DNA of 64,000 nt from Clostridiales bacterium (GCA_015055625.1 SVHU01000008.1:1-64000), one strand, 5' to 3'. Counted from the first letter of the stretch, positions 26,255 to 36,071 are shown. A program made the numbers and translations. The notes: generated by a model not told the origin, from the sequence alone.

Positions 26255-27676
26255 ATGCATAGGCTTATAAAAGTAGGAAAAATTAAACCTTTAGCCTCTA
26301 TTGATAGCACCAATACTAAGTTTGGTATTGGACTTGAAAAACTTGACAGAAACGTGTTTGACCCAAGCAAAACTTACGATAAACTAGGTGAGCTTGGCGC
26401 AAAGTACGTACGTATTCAGTCAGGCTGGGCAAGAACCGAAAAACAAGAGAACGTATACGACTTTTCGTGGATTGATGAGATTGTAGACAACCTTATTGCA
26501 CGTGGTATGGAGCCTTGGATTTGTATGTGTTACGGCAACGGACTTTATACTGAAAATGCAAACGAGATCTTTGGTTGCGTAGGCGTTCCACCAATTTTTA
26601 GCGAAAGAGAAAAGAATGCTTGGGCAAACTACTGCAAGGCTACTGCAAAACACTTTGAAGGCAGAGTAAAAATGTACGAGGTCTGGAACGAGCCCGACGG
26701 AAGATGGTGTTGGAAGCACGGCGCAAGCGGTACAGAATACGGCGAGTTTGTTATTGCAACGTCAAAAGCAATAAAGAGCGTTGTTCCGTCTGCAAAAATC
26801 TTGGCAGGCTCGATTGCAAACAGAAACAACATTGTCTGGATAAAGGATATGTTCGAAACAGGCATAGCTCCATATATCGATGCGATAACTTATCACGAAT
26901 ACACCAACGACGAAACGAGAGTACTGGAAACCGTAAGATACTACAAAGCGTTTATCAAAAAGTACGGAGAGCATATCAAGCTTATTCAAGGCGAGAGTGG
27001 CTGTCCGTCAGTTCCCGAAACAAACGGAGCATTAAGAAACGGACATTGGAGCGAAGATAAGCAAGCAAAACTTCTTCTTCGCCGTCAGCTTATCGACCTT
27101 ATTTCCGAAGTTGAATTTTCATCACACTTTACTACCGTTGATATGATAGAAGCGTTAAACGGCAAGGCAGGTGACCTAAAGAGCTATCTAGACTACGGTT
27201 ATTTTGGAGTACTTCGAGTAGAATTTGACGAGAACGGGTTTGCCGTTGGCGAATATACTAAAAAGCCGTCCTATTATGCTTATCAAAACTTTATCGCGTT
27301 ATTTGGGCAGGGCGCAAAAAAGCAGGATTTACCTATTATCCTGAAAGGTCCTGACTATACCGAAAAAGTGTTTGGAAATAGCGAAAAATTACAACGTATG
27401 GTAACGCAAGGCTTTGTAAAAGAAAACGGCTCGTCCGCATTCTTGTATTATAGACACGCTGATATTATGACAGAAAGTTATGACGGAGTAGTGTCGTTTG
27501 CGTGTGACGAAAAGTTGGAAAACATACGTCTTATCGACCTTATGAGCGGTAACGTATACAAAATTCCCGAGCGTATGGTAGAAGATTTGGGAAGCGGATT
27601 TATTAAGCTTTCGTTCTTGCCCATAAAGGATTATCCTTTCGCTATCACGTTTGGCGATTTTTGCGAAGTAGAATAA
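26255..27676 (+). CDS. GH39-like clan GH-A glycosidase
   Basis: This 473-residue enzyme has a retaining TIM barrel, with acid/base Glu146 in YEVWNEPD and nucleophile Glu247 in LIQGESG, then a C-terminal beta domain (about 390-473). The N-terminal barrel strand YVRIQSGWARTEK fits the GH39 (beta-xylosidase/iduronidase) type. There is no signal peptide. GGAG stands 10 bases before the ATG. It lies between the acid-sugar dehydratase and a GH16 enzyme, so the operon may process a xylose- or uronate-containing oligosaccharide. Other GH-A families remain possible. Confidence 0.8.
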   Translation: MHRLIKVGKIKPLASIDSTNTKFGIGLEKLDRNVFDPSKTYDKLGELGAKYVRIQSGWARTEKQENVYDFSWIDEIVDNLIARGMEPWICMCYGNGLYTENANEIFGCVGVPPIFSEREKNAWANYCKATAKHFEGRVKMYEVWNEPDGRWCWKHGASGTEYGEFVIATSKAIKSVVPSAKILAGSIANRNNIVWIKDMFETGIAPYIDAITYHEYTNDETRVLETVRYYKAFIKKYGEHIKLIQGESGCPSVPETNGALRNGHWSEDKQAKLLLRRQLIDLISEVEFSSHFTTVDMIEALNGKAGDLKSYLDYGYFGVLRVEFDENGFAVGEYTKKPSYYAYQNFIALFGQGAKKQDLPIILKGPDYTEKVFGNSEKLQRMVTQGFVKENGSSAFLYYRHADIMTESYDGVVSFACDEKLENIRLIDLMSGNVYKIPERMVEDLGSGFIKLSFLPIKDYPFAITFGDFCEVE

Positions 27677-27690
27677 AAAGGAGTTAGAAA

Positions 27691-28548
27691 ATGATGAAAA
27701 AGTACGAAGTAGAAAATCACGAATACAGCTTACTTCCCAAAGACAAAGAGTGGAAGCTCGTTTGGTCGGATGAGTTTGACGGCGATAGATTGGACGAGAG
27801 TAAGTGGAGCTTCAGACTTAATTATTGGGGAATGCCGTTTGACGGATTTACCGACAAAGGCGTAGAGCTTGACGGAAATAGTAATTTGGTTTTTAAGCCC
27901 ACTATCATAGACGGAAGACTTTGCACTTCACAGCTTCAAACGGGTGAAAACAGCTTTGACTGTCTTGACTTTGAGGGCGCAATCAAAAACCGCGTCGAGC
28001 GTAATCATGGGAATAATCCCTGGGGACAGCAGGTGGAAATCTGGCCCTTAAAGCCTCTTAAAAAGGCAAAGTTTGCGCATCGTTACGGATATTACGAGGC
28101 AAGAGTGAAGTTCCAAAAATGTCCCTTTTGGTGGAGCGCATTTTGGACGCAGACCCCCACGATAGGCGCTTCTGCGAACCCGGAATATGCAGGAGTTGAG
28201 AGTGATATTATGGAGTATTTCGTGGACGGAACGCTAACGTCCGGTAATATTTATAACGGTTACGGAAAACAGTTTAGCGAAACGGCAAGAGTTCACTATC
28301 CCTATGCTGGCGACGACGAGTGGCACCGCTTTGGAATGTCTTGGGACGAAAACGGCTACGTGTTCTATTTTGACGGCAAGGAAACGGCAAGAAGCAACGA
28401 GCCTGTGTCAAAAGTAGAGCAGTTTATTCTTCTTTCTACCGAAATTCAGGGGTATAGATCCGATATTCACAAAACGACTTGGACGGAAGAAGAACTTAAC
28501 GATAGATTTATAGTCGACTATGTGAGAGTATTTGATGAGGTAAAATAA
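27691..28548 (+). CDS. GH16 family glycoside hydrolase
   Basis: This 285-residue beta-jelly-roll enzyme has the GH16 catalytic signature ExDxxE, visible as GVESDIMEYF (Glu170, Asp172, Glu175), and the opening strand WKLVWSDEFDGDRLD. The aromatic cleft residues PFWWSAFWTQTP are typical. GH16 enzymes cut beta-1,3/1,4-glucans or galactans. The absence of any signal peptide is unusual for a family that is normally secreted, and suggests cleavage of imported oligosaccharides. AAGGAG precedes the ATGATG start (27691 or 27694), 14 bases after the GH39 stop. Confidence 0.88.
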   Translation: MMKKYEVENHEYSLLPKDKEWKLVWSDEFDGDRLDESKWSFRLNYWGMPFDGFTDKGVELDGNSNLVFKPTIIDGRLCTSQLQTGENSFDCLDFEGAIKNRVERNHGNNPWGQQVEIWPLKPLKKAKFAHRYGYYEARVKFQKCPFWWSAFWTQTPTIGASANPEYAGVESDIMEYFVDGTLTSGNIYNGYGKQFSETARVHYPYAGDDEWHRFGMSWDENGYVFYFDGKETARSNEPVSKVEQFILLSTEIQGYRSDIHKTTWTEEELNDRFIVDYVRVFDEVK

Positions 28549-28549
28549 T

Positions 28550-29347
28550 ATGGAAAGAAAAACAGCACTAATTACTGGCGCATGTGTAAATACAGGCTAC
28601 GCAATAGCTCAAAAATTTATTGCAGAGAACTGGAACGTGGTAATAACGGGTAGAGATCAAGCAAAAGTAGACGAGGCTGTTGCAAATCTTTTAAGAGAAA
28701 AAAAAGACGGCTTTGTTTTGGGATACGCAATATCGCCAACTGATAAAAACGGTAACGTTGACGAGCAAGCAGTAAAGACAATGTTTGAGTGTCTTGACAA
28801 CAAAAACGTAAGCGTGGACGCGCTTGTGTTAAACGCCGCTCATCTTGGTGTTGGCATTAAAATTTTCGAAAGTCCGCTTTCCGATTTTGTAAACGTGCTA
28901 AACGTAAATACCGTGTGGAATTACTGTTTGGTCGAACATTGCGCACAACGTATGCGAGAAAAGTGTGACGGAAGCATAATTTTTATCAATTCCAACACTG
29001 CATACAGAGCTATTCCCGACCGAATTGCGTACTCTGCGTCAAAGGGCGCTCAGCTTGGTATGATGCGCGCTTTAGCTTTGGATTTAGGTAAGTATAACAT
29101 CAGAGTAAACGCAGTTCTTCCCGGTATGATATGGACAACCAGATGGGACAATGACTATGAGTTTTATAGTCATATTCCCTCAGCGTACACTCCCCTTCGC
29201 GATGTGGCAAGAGGTAGCGATATAGCAGACGGAGTGTGGTATTTTGCGTCCTCTGCACGTAACACAACGGGCGCAGAGCTTACCATAGACGGAGGAAACA
29301 CCATTCAGCTTTATCCTCTAATTCCTGACAATAAAATTAAAGAATAA
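28550..29347 (+). CDS. Short-chain dehydrogenase/reductase
   Basis: This 265-residue classical SDR has the NAD(P)-binding motif TGACVNTGY, ALVLNAA in place of NNAG, Ser148 in FINSNT, and the active pair Tyr161/Lys165 in AYSASKGA. It begins two bases after the GH16 stop with GAGG inside the upstream gene, so it is translationally coupled. It probably oxidises or reduces a sugar or sugar acid in the same pathway as the dehydratase at 24919. The substrate is unknown. A strong terminator follows. Confidence 0.88.
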   Translation: MERKTALITGACVNTGYAIAQKFIAENWNVVITGRDQAKVDEAVANLLREKKDGFVLGYAISPTDKNGNVDEQAVKTMFECLDNKNVSVDALVLNAAHLGVGIKIFESPLSDFVNVLNVNTVWNYCLVEHCAQRMREKCDGSIIFINSNTAYRAIPDRIAYSASKGAQLGMMRALALDLGKYNIRVNAVLPGMIWTTRWDNDYEFYSHIPSAYTPLRDVARGSDIADGVWYFASSARNTTGAELTIDGGNTIQLYPLIPDNKIKE

Positions 29348-29348
29348 A

Positions 29349-29388
29349 AAAAAGGCTAGTTCAATTTGTAATGCGAACTAGCCTTTTT
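29349..29388. terminator. Terminator between convergent units
   Basis: Perfect 14-bp arms (aaaaaggctagttc and its complement) around a 12-base loop. It serves the SDR operon (+) and the RibD-like gene (-). Confidence 0.88.
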
Positions 29389-29396
29389 GCTATGAT

Positions 29397-30092
29397 TTAC
29401 TTTTTCAAATGAATCGAATGCATTACTTGCTTTTCGTTCATATTAATTCCTTTAAGTCTATACTTACTAGGATCGAAATTACCGTCGACAAAAAGGTCTA
29501 ATCCATCGCTTACTTTAGGACAAATTACAAGGCTTATTTCATCGATAACGTCTGCGTTATAAAATAGAGTATTGGTTTTTCCACCGCCCTCCAACAGGAG
29601 CTTTTCAATTCCAAAGAGAGAGTAAAGCTTTTCAAGCATAATGTTTACATCAATCTCTTTTTCTCCACAAAAGATATACGAAACATTTCTCTTGCGGAGG
29701 AAAGCGATGTATTCATCAGCAACGTCTTGAGTAAGAACTTCGATAACGTGCGCGTTGTTATAGCCAGGATCTTCATCTTTAATAACGTCCTTTTTCCAGC
29801 CTAAAACTCCGTGGGGGTCGATGGCAACAGCGTAGCGCGCATGCTTTTTAGCAACAAAATCTTCTCTTATTGCAGGTAAGTCTTTATAAGCCGAAAGACG
29901 TGGACGGTAGCCTTTAGTAAAGCTCTCTTCCATAGTAATTCTTCCACATGCATAAGCATCGGCTTTGTATTCGCTGTGAATTTTATAATAAGTGTCACAT
30001 GCAGATTTACCTGCATCGGTTGTTAAAAAATCTCCGGTAATCTTGCTGTTAACAGAAGTCACCATGTGCAAAATAATATAGGGTTTGTTCAT
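29397..30092 (-). CDS. RibD C-terminal (reductase) domain protein
   Basis: This 231-residue protein has the dihydrofolate-reductase-like fold of the RibD C-terminal domain (PF01872). It opens PYIILHMVTSVNSKITGDF, has CGRITMEES and later KLLLEGGGKTNTLFYNADVI, the NADPH-site signature. It lacks the deaminase half of full RibD, so a riboflavin role is not certain; stand-alone members reduce other small molecules. The flavin-reductase gene lies 13 bases upstream, which supports a redox role. GAGG precedes the ATG. Confidence 0.85.
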   Translation of the reverse strand: MNKPYIILHMVTSVNSKITGDFLTTDAGKSACDTYYKIHSEYKADAYACGRITMEESFTKGYRPRLSAYKDLPAIREDFVAKKHARYAVAIDPHGVLGWKKDVIKDEDPGYNNAHVIEVLTQDVADEYIAFLRKRNVSYIFCGEKEIDVNIMLEKLYSLFGIEKLLLEGGGKTNTLFYNADVIDEISLVICPKVSDGLDLFVDGNFDPSKYRLKGINMNEKQVMHSIHLKK

Positions 30093-30105
30093 TTTTTATA
30101 TCCTC

Positions 30106-30666
30106 TTATCTAATAAGTTTTTTTCCGTCACTAAATGCATTTCCTGCCTTTTCGCCTAGCGTGTAATACGAATGCGAGGTTGGATCATAAACAATCGGGT
30201 TTGCTTTTTCAATGCTAACGCTATCGTCTTCAATAATGCTTTCATCTGCCGAAACGTTAACAATTTCGCCAATCAATATTTCGTTTTCTGTGTCATAGCT
30301 TATAAGCTTGCACTCTAAAGAAAGCGGAAGCGAAGTAATAACAGGCGCGTTTACAAACTTGCTCTTTTCTAACATCCAACCTGTGTTCTTAATTTTGTCT
30401 TTAGTTTTATTACCCGAAACAATTCCCACGTAGTCGGATTCTGCTAAATTTATTTTGTTTGCAGTTCCCACGCAAAAAGCCTTGGAGCTAAGAATGTTTT
30501 TAGTGGTTTTGTGTCCTGCGGTAAGAACGAGCAAAACCTTGTCCATATCGCATATAGTACCCCACGCAGCATTCATTGCGTTAGCGTTTCCGTTTTCGTC
30601 GTATGCTGATACAATCAGTACGGGCATAGGAAGAATATAAGGCTTAACGCCTAAATCTTTTCTCAT
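30106..30666 (-). CDS. Flavin reductase-like FMN-binding protein
   Basis: This 186-residue protein of the flavin reductase-like family (PF01613) has a split-barrel flavodoxin-reductase fold. Landmarks are PMPVLIVSAYDENGNANAMN, the AWGTICD turn, KTTKNILSSKAFCVG and a NKTKDKIKNTGW segment. Members bind FMN and reduce it or a small substrate with NAD(P)H. It is first in a two-gene unit with the RibD-like reductase and has a good promoter at 30704-30732. Confidence 0.88.
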   Translation of the reverse strand: MRKDLGVKPYILPMPVLIVSAYDENGNANAMNAAWGTICDMDKVLLVLTAGHKTTKNILSSKAFCVGTANKINLAESDYVGIVSGNKTKDKIKNTGWMLEKSKFVNAPVITSLPLSLECKLISYDTENEILIGEIVNVSADESIIEDDSVSIEKANPIVYDPTSHSYYTLGEKAGNAFSDGKKLIR

Positions 30667-30703
30667 ATCTTTTCCTCAACTAAATAATGTGTATATCTTA
30701 ATT

Positions 30704-30732
30704 ATTTTACCACTTTTTTTGATAATTGTCAA
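30704..30732 (-). promoter_or_regulatory. Sigma-A promoter of the flavin-reductase pair
   Basis: Minus strand: TTGACA (30727-30732), 17-bp spacer, TGG plus TAAAAT (30704-30709). Confidence 0.8.
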
Positions 30733-30804
30733 TAGCGATATTAAAGTTGAATTATTATTTTAACAAGAAATGTATATTTTTGTGCTTTATGAATGATTTT
30801 ACTA

Positions 30805-30834
30805 TTGACATGCTGTGGGAATAAATGATAAAAT
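30805..30834 (+). promoter_or_regulatory. Sigma-A promoter of the lipoprotein pair
   Basis: TTGACA (30805-30810), 18-bp spacer, TGA plus TAAAAT (30829-30834), 29 bases before the ATG. Confidence 0.75.
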
Positions 30835-30862
30835 AACATTAGCACTTTAGTTGGAGAAAAAT

Positions 30863-33385
30863 ATGAGGAAGATTATTGCTGGAATATTACTAAGCATAAT
30901 AATAGTGATGCTTGCGATTTTTTCGGGATGTGAGAAAGGGATGATTGATTATAAAATATCAGTCCCTCATTCTTCTGTGGTCCAAAATGAGCAAAACGGA
31001 GAAGGTGCAGAGGATAGCGTAGGCTTGTATTCGGGTTTTAAGCTTGGGTATGATGCAGGCTTTGCGGATAATGACGAAAATTCTAAATATCTCTTTGATG
31101 ATAGATACTACTATTTCAACCAAATCCGTACCATAAGCGCAGATCCGGGCGTTATGTTCGTATCTGAAGAGCAAGCTATGGATAGCTATAATAAGCTCCT
31201 TGTTCGTGAAAAGAAAGTAAAGTCGACCGCTTTTGATCTTACCGCATTTGAAAAAGAGTATGGAACGAAAGAAGAGTGGCTGGCGGAGTATTCGGATATG
31301 TTTGTAATGGTAGTGACAAGCTCTACCGCTTCGCTTTCTTCAAAGACAAAGCAAGAGTACGAACAAGCTACTGAGGCAATGTATCCGCTATACGTTTCCA
31401 AGGATCTTAGCAACTGGAAATTGTCGGGCAAGCTTGACGGATATGCTGTAATGCTAACGTCGGATTGCTGGGCAACGTCTTTTTGTTCGTGGGCGCCAGA
31501 AATCGTTCGCGATCCAATTAGCGGGTTGTTTATGATTGTAGGCTCTACCGGAGTAAGAGTTGGCGAAACTGACGCCGAATACCCTACCGAATACGTAGAT
31601 AAGTGGGATAGACTAACTCTTGCAATTGCTATGTCCGAAACACCAATAGGTCCATATAAAATTATCAGCGCAAACGAATATTATTCCTATCTTGCCGAGT
31701 ATAACGAGGACGGAAGTGTAAAAACCGTAATGCAAGAAATTGACGGAGAGCAAAAGCAAATGTCCGTATATCGAAAGGACGTATCCGAGTTTTTAGGCAA
31801 AACTGAGGAAAATGCAGTCCTTACCGAGTATAAAGACGGAGAGTTTTTTAACAAAAACGGAAACAGAGTAACAGTAAACACTCCGCCTATAAATATTGCT
31901 TATTACCACGAAAAGATTAAGGAAATTTATCCCAATATGCAAGAGGGCTTTGGAACGTATCCGGCAATCGATATTAATCCGCTTATTGATAGTAGGGGAG
32001 ATTTATATATGTATTTTTCAATGCACTCCTCATCTTCTCAAGGCGGAAACAGAGTGTGGGTTATAAAAATGAAAGACTGGGTATCACCGCAGTGGGAAAC
32101 TCTCACTCACGTATCTTCACCTAGCGCGTCCACAGTGTATACGGACGGAGTAAATTCTGAAACTATAAGCGTTAATAAATACACCAAAAATCCCGATGGT
32201 ACAAAAACGAAAGAAACTGTTTCCGTAAACGATCCGATTGTCGGAATTAAAGGGTACTCTAATATAAATGAAGATGGCGTAAACGAGGGAGCGCACGTTA
32301 TTGAAAAGGACGGATTTTATTATCTTACGTACTCTCCGTTTGGTTATGGAAGTAGAGGTTATGCGGTGTATATGGCAATTGCAAATAACCCCTATGGACC
32401 TTTTATAAAAATACCTAAGTTCAGTCCCGTAATTGGTATTGACGGAGAGAGTGGCGATTATATGTCAGGAACCGGGCATCATGCGTTTGTGTGGGCGGGC
32501 GACGAACTTTTTGCCGTATATCATTGTTTTTTGAATGCTTCAGATAACACTAGCGCATCGGGAGCCTTTTTAGGCAGAGCAATAGGTTTTGATAGAGTAG
32601 GTTTTTACGATTACGACGGTATTACGTTTGGCGATATTGTAGATGAGCATATTGCAAACGAAATAGAAAAAAACAAAACTAAGGTCTATTTAACAAAAGA
32701 ATGGATTGAAAGTGTATTTGTTTCTTGCAATAATTCCTATTATTACGGCAAAGATGTGAGTACTATTTATAATAAAGATAAGGTCGTTCCCATACTTTAT
32801 GGTTGTGGACCCACCCGCTCACTTCAGCCTCTTCCCGAAGTTGCACAACCAAACGGATATACAAACGTTGCGGATAAAGCGAAAATAGAAATAATTTACG
32901 GCGACGAGAAAACGGCAAAGTATGCAACGGACGGACTTATAACGTATCAAAAATGGAGTAAGGACTACGAACTTGTGGGTGATGTGGCAAATGCGCAACT
33001 TAAAGTCAAGCTTTCGTGGGATAAACCGCAGTCGTTGCGCAATATAATGATATACAACAGCCGAAGTTATGAATATGCGTTTAGTAAAGTGCGTTCGGTT
33101 GTGTTCAAACTTGCAAGCAAGCCGTCTTGGTACCCAAGTGATATTACGTATAACGGATATTGTTATATAAAAGATATTAAGGTCGATCCGTACAGCATTA
33201 ACGCCGACAATCAAGCAATGCGAAAGGGAGGATCGGCGATGGCGACCTTTAACGAAATAACGGTAAGCGAAGTAATAATAACTATTTCTGCTTTAGACAA
33301 AATAGAGCCCGATTTGTTGCGTGGAGATCTTAAAAATATTGTAAAAGTTTCAGAGATCTTCATTTTAGGCAAGGATTCCGAATAA
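30863..33385 (+). CDS. Secreted GH43-like lipoprotein
   Basis: This 840-residue protein has a lipoprotein signal peptide; the lipobox FSGC puts the lipidated Cys at 23. The central region looks like a five-bladed beta-propeller of the GH43 type: SFCSWAPEIVRDPISGLFMI, then NEGAHVIEKDGFYYLTYSPF and SGTGHHAFVWAGDELFAVYH. The propeller appears enlarged by inserted loops. The C-terminal part (about 690-840) resembles a discoidin/F5-8C-like sandwich (ATDGLITYQKWSKDY), often used to bind glycans. ATG 30863 is preferred over TTG 30851, as TTGGAG is its ribosome site. The next lipoprotein starts 20 bases on. It probably trims arabinose or xylose side chains at the cell surface. Confidence 0.75.
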   Translation: MRKIIAGILLSIIIVMLAIFSGCEKGMIDYKISVPHSSVVQNEQNGEGAEDSVGLYSGFKLGYDAGFADNDENSKYLFDDRYYYFNQIRTISADPGVMFVSEEQAMDSYNKLLVREKKVKSTAFDLTAFEKEYGTKEEWLAEYSDMFVMVVTSSTASLSSKTKQEYEQATEAMYPLYVSKDLSNWKLSGKLDGYAVMLTSDCWATSFCSWAPEIVRDPISGLFMIVGSTGVRVGETDAEYPTEYVDKWDRLTLAIAMSETPIGPYKIISANEYYSYLAEYNEDGSVKTVMQEIDGEQKQMSVYRKDVSEFLGKTEENAVLTEYKDGEFFNKNGNRVTVNTPPINIAYYHEKIKEIYPNMQEGFGTYPAIDINPLIDSRGDLYMYFSMHSSSSQGGNRVWVIKMKDWVSPQWETLTHVSSPSASTVYTDGVNSETISVNKYTKNPDGTKTKETVSVNDPIVGIKGYSNINEDGVNEGAHVIEKDGFYYLTYSPFGYGSRGYAVYMAIANNPYGPFIKIPKFSPVIGIDGESGDYMSGTGHHAFVWAGDELFAVYHCFLNASDNTSASGAFLGRAIGFDRVGFYDYDGITFGDIVDEHIANEIEKNKTKVYLTKEWIESVFVSCNNSYYYGKDVSTIYNKDKVVPILYGCGPTRSLQPLPEVAQPNGYTNVADKAKIEIIYGDEKTAKYATDGLITYQKWSKDYELVGDVANAQLKVKLSWDKPQSLRNIMIYNSRSYEYAFSKVRSVVFKLASKPSWYPSDITYNGYCYIKDIKVDPYSINADNQAMRKGGSAMATFNEITVSEVIITISALDKIEPDLLRGDLKNIVKVSEIFILGKDSE

Positions 33386-33404
33386 GCGTGAGAGGTGAAG
33401 AAAA

Positions 33405-35999
33405 ATGAAAAAAATTAAATTATTCATTTGTATTGCGCTTGTTCTCTTGTTTTCCTGTTTGTTTGTTGCTTGTGAACAAAGTGAAACAAAAAAATACAGC
33501 GTAACGTTTGAAACTTATAGTCTTGCAAGTGTTCAAGCTCAAACGGTAGAGGAAAATAAAACGGCAACAAGGCCTCAGGATCCCGAATCCGAAACGCACA
33601 CTTTTGTAGGTTGGTACGTAGACGAAGGTTTTAGCACCAAGTTTGACTTTGATACGCCTATTACGAAAAACACTACAATTTATGCAAAGTGGGTGGAAAA
33701 AGAGAGTACGTATACGATAAAGTTTGACAATCAAGGCAAAGGTAAAAAGGTTGCCTCGCAGTATATAGAGGCAGGCACGAATGGAAAAATAACTAAACCT
33801 GACGATCTTTCTTCAAAGGGCTGGGTTTTTAAGGGTTGGTCACTTAAAGCGGATGGGAAAGACGAACTTATCGATTTTGAAACCTATATTCCAAAATATT
33901 CCATAACTTTATATGCTCAGTGGAACGAATTGTTTACCGTTTCGTTTGATCTAAACAACGAGGAGGCTCTGTATCCTGCACCAAATGCTCAAGAGATAGA
34001 ATGTGGATGTGCCCCCATAGCAGTAGATGTATTACCTGTTAGTGGATACGTATTTAATGGCTGGTATACAATGGCAAGTGGTGGCGAAAAGGTAGACGTT
34101 TCAAAAACGACAATCGCTCAAGACACAGTTTTTTATGCTCAGTGGGATAAAAACGCCAAAGACACTATCGATTATGACGCACCGTATACCGACAACAAGG
34201 AAGAGGCTGGTTTTGGCGATAACCCCGATTTGGCTGGCTTTGTTATCGATGGAAAAATGAACATAGACGAAGAATGGGAAGAGCAAGTTTGGTACGAAAC
34301 TGCTACGCTTGATAAAAATAAAGTAACCTTATCCATTACTACGAAATTTAGCGAAAAAGGTTTATATATCTTTGCTAAAATAAAGGATGATAATGGTATA
34401 AACTTTGTAGATAGATATTATTCCGATCGCAATTCCAACCTTCTTTTATACGTTACAGCAGGAGATAATAGCGTTTACAATAACTTTTTAGTTCGCTCGT
34501 ATAGAGTGGATAGTGATTCGTTGTATCCGTGCGACGAATACGTAAAAGTAGCGCCGTATATGGCGGAGGGAAAAGTTAATTCACAAGAGAGCGCAACATT
34601 ACAAGTAGAAGCTTTTTTGCTTTGGAGCGAACTTCAATTAGAAAGCATGCCTCAATCGGTAAAAATAAACCCTGTTTATAACTATAAAACCAATGACGTT
34701 ACAAGCAATCTTCTTAACGCTAAAATGGGTATAACGCTATCCAACGTTTCCTCTAAAAATCTTGACGAGTATGCTGTGTTTGATAAAAACGGTTATGTTA
34801 AAAATAATGTCGAGCCCCAAATTTTAGGTGGTTTTGTTAGCGGTGTAGCAATGAGCGAGGGGTGGGATGTAGAATACGAAAATGCCGAAAATAATGCATA
34901 CGTATCGCCTAAAACCGATACTAAAAAAGCAATATTCTTCAAAAATATCGACAATGAAAGTTATTTTGCGCAAACTACCATAAATCCCGAAAGTTTTGAA
35001 AGTAGCGGAAAAGCTGGCGTAATTATTTATAACAACGATTATAATTATTCCGCTATTGTTATAAATATTAATGAAAGTGTTTACAATAAGGAAACAAAGA
35101 GTTTTAGTAAATACGTTATGAGCCATATTGCTTGTGTAAATAACGTGGTTAGAACAACATCCATATTTGAACAAATTGTAGATAATAAACAAGCAATCGA
35201 CCTTAGCGTGCTTTATGCTAATAATTGTTTATATGTTCAGGTAGAGGGTAAAACAGTATCCGTTATTCACGTAGATGAACTAAAAGGTAAAAAGACGGCA
35301 GTTGGTCTTTATAGTGAAGGATGTAAGGGATTGAAGTTTAGCTCTTATAGTGCGCGTGCGTATACTGCTGAAGAGGGAATGGCAGAAGCTAGGAATTACG
35401 CATACCTATTAAGTGTTGGTAAACTCCGTAACCTTACTATCGAACTTGATAAAAATTGGCTTAGTGCAACGGATGAGGACAAAATGGTAACGCTAACGCT
35501 AGCTGGTTCTAATCTTGCACTTACGGCAACTCAGCGTAATAAAATAAAGTCAAACGGAGTAACGGGGAGCGGAGTAAAATTATATCGCATTGATAAACTG
35601 TTTATGACTGTAAATGGTGTGGATAACGATATAACCTCAATTCTAGATCAAGTTCCTAGCGATGGAAAGTATGATTTAGATTATACGTTTAAAGACAACG
35701 GAGCAATGTATAACACAAGCGTTCAGGTGCAGGAAAGCGAGCTTGTTGCGTGCGTGTTCAATCTTGTTGACGAGAATGGAAATAAAGTAAACGCTACCGC
35801 AAAAATAACCACCAGTTATCCATATCTTAATAACTATACAATGGCTATTATATCTGGCGATGGTGTATTAGTTTTACCTAAAGGTTATCAAAGTAAAGTT
35901 ACAATCTCGCAAGAGGGGTATAATGATATTGTCCTTATATTAGACGGCACGGAAGATAAAATTACTTTAGATGAAATAAAGTTTGTTGCAAATAAGTAA
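33405..35999 (+). CDS. Surface lipoprotein with InlB-type B repeats and a CBM9-like domain
   Basis: This 864-residue protein has a signal peptide with a lipobox at VAC (Cys23). Three Listeria-Bacteroides (InlB B, PF09479) repeats follow at about 30-95, 103-172 and 175-250, each ending in YAKW/YAQW. Next comes a CBM9/DOMON-type sandwich (about 280-450; GFVIDGKMNIDEEWEEQVWY), another beta-rich sandwich (about 490-640), and short beta domains to the end. No catalytic motif is seen. It follows the GH43-like lipoprotein by 20 bases and would bind the same polymer at the cell surface. GAGG and GAAG lie before the ATG. Confidence 0.8.
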   Translation: MKKIKLFICIALVLLFSCLFVACEQSETKKYSVTFETYSLASVQAQTVEENKTATRPQDPESETHTFVGWYVDEGFSTKFDFDTPITKNTTIYAKWVEKESTYTIKFDNQGKGKKVASQYIEAGTNGKITKPDDLSSKGWVFKGWSLKADGKDELIDFETYIPKYSITLYAQWNELFTVSFDLNNEEALYPAPNAQEIECGCAPIAVDVLPVSGYVFNGWYTMASGGEKVDVSKTTIAQDTVFYAQWDKNAKDTIDYDAPYTDNKEEAGFGDNPDLAGFVIDGKMNIDEEWEEQVWYETATLDKNKVTLSITTKFSEKGLYIFAKIKDDNGINFVDRYYSDRNSNLLLYVTAGDNSVYNNFLVRSYRVDSDSLYPCDEYVKVAPYMAEGKVNSQESATLQVEAFLLWSELQLESMPQSVKINPVYNYKTNDVTSNLLNAKMGITLSNVSSKNLDEYAVFDKNGYVKNNVEPQILGGFVSGVAMSEGWDVEYENAENNAYVSPKTDTKKAIFFKNIDNESYFAQTTINPESFESSGKAGVIIYNNDYNYSAIVININESVYNKETKSFSKYVMSHIACVNNVVRTTSIFEQIVDNKQAIDLSVLYANNCLYVQVEGKTVSVIHVDELKGKKTAVGLYSEGCKGLKFSSYSARAYTAEEGMAEARNYAYLLSVGKLRNLTIELDKNWLSATDEDKMVTLTLAGSNLALTATQRNKIKSNGVTGSGVKLYRIDKLFMTVNGVDNDITSILDQVPSDGKYDLDYTFKDNGAMYNTSVQVQESELVACVFNLVDENGNKVNATAKITTSYPYLNNYTMAIISGDGVLVLPKGYQSKVTISQEGYNDIVLILDGTEDKITLDEIKFVANK

Positions 36000-36004
36000 A
36001 ATAA

Positions 36005-36040
36005 ACACAAAAACCACGATACGTATCGTGGTTTTTGTGT
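36005..36040. terminator. Terminator between the lipoprotein operon and the IMPase gene
   Basis: Perfect 18-bp arms (acacaaaaaccacgatac and its complement) with A/T runs on both strands. Confidence 0.85.
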
Positions 36041-36071
36041 ATAATATTGTTTTTTCGGTTATTTTAGATGT

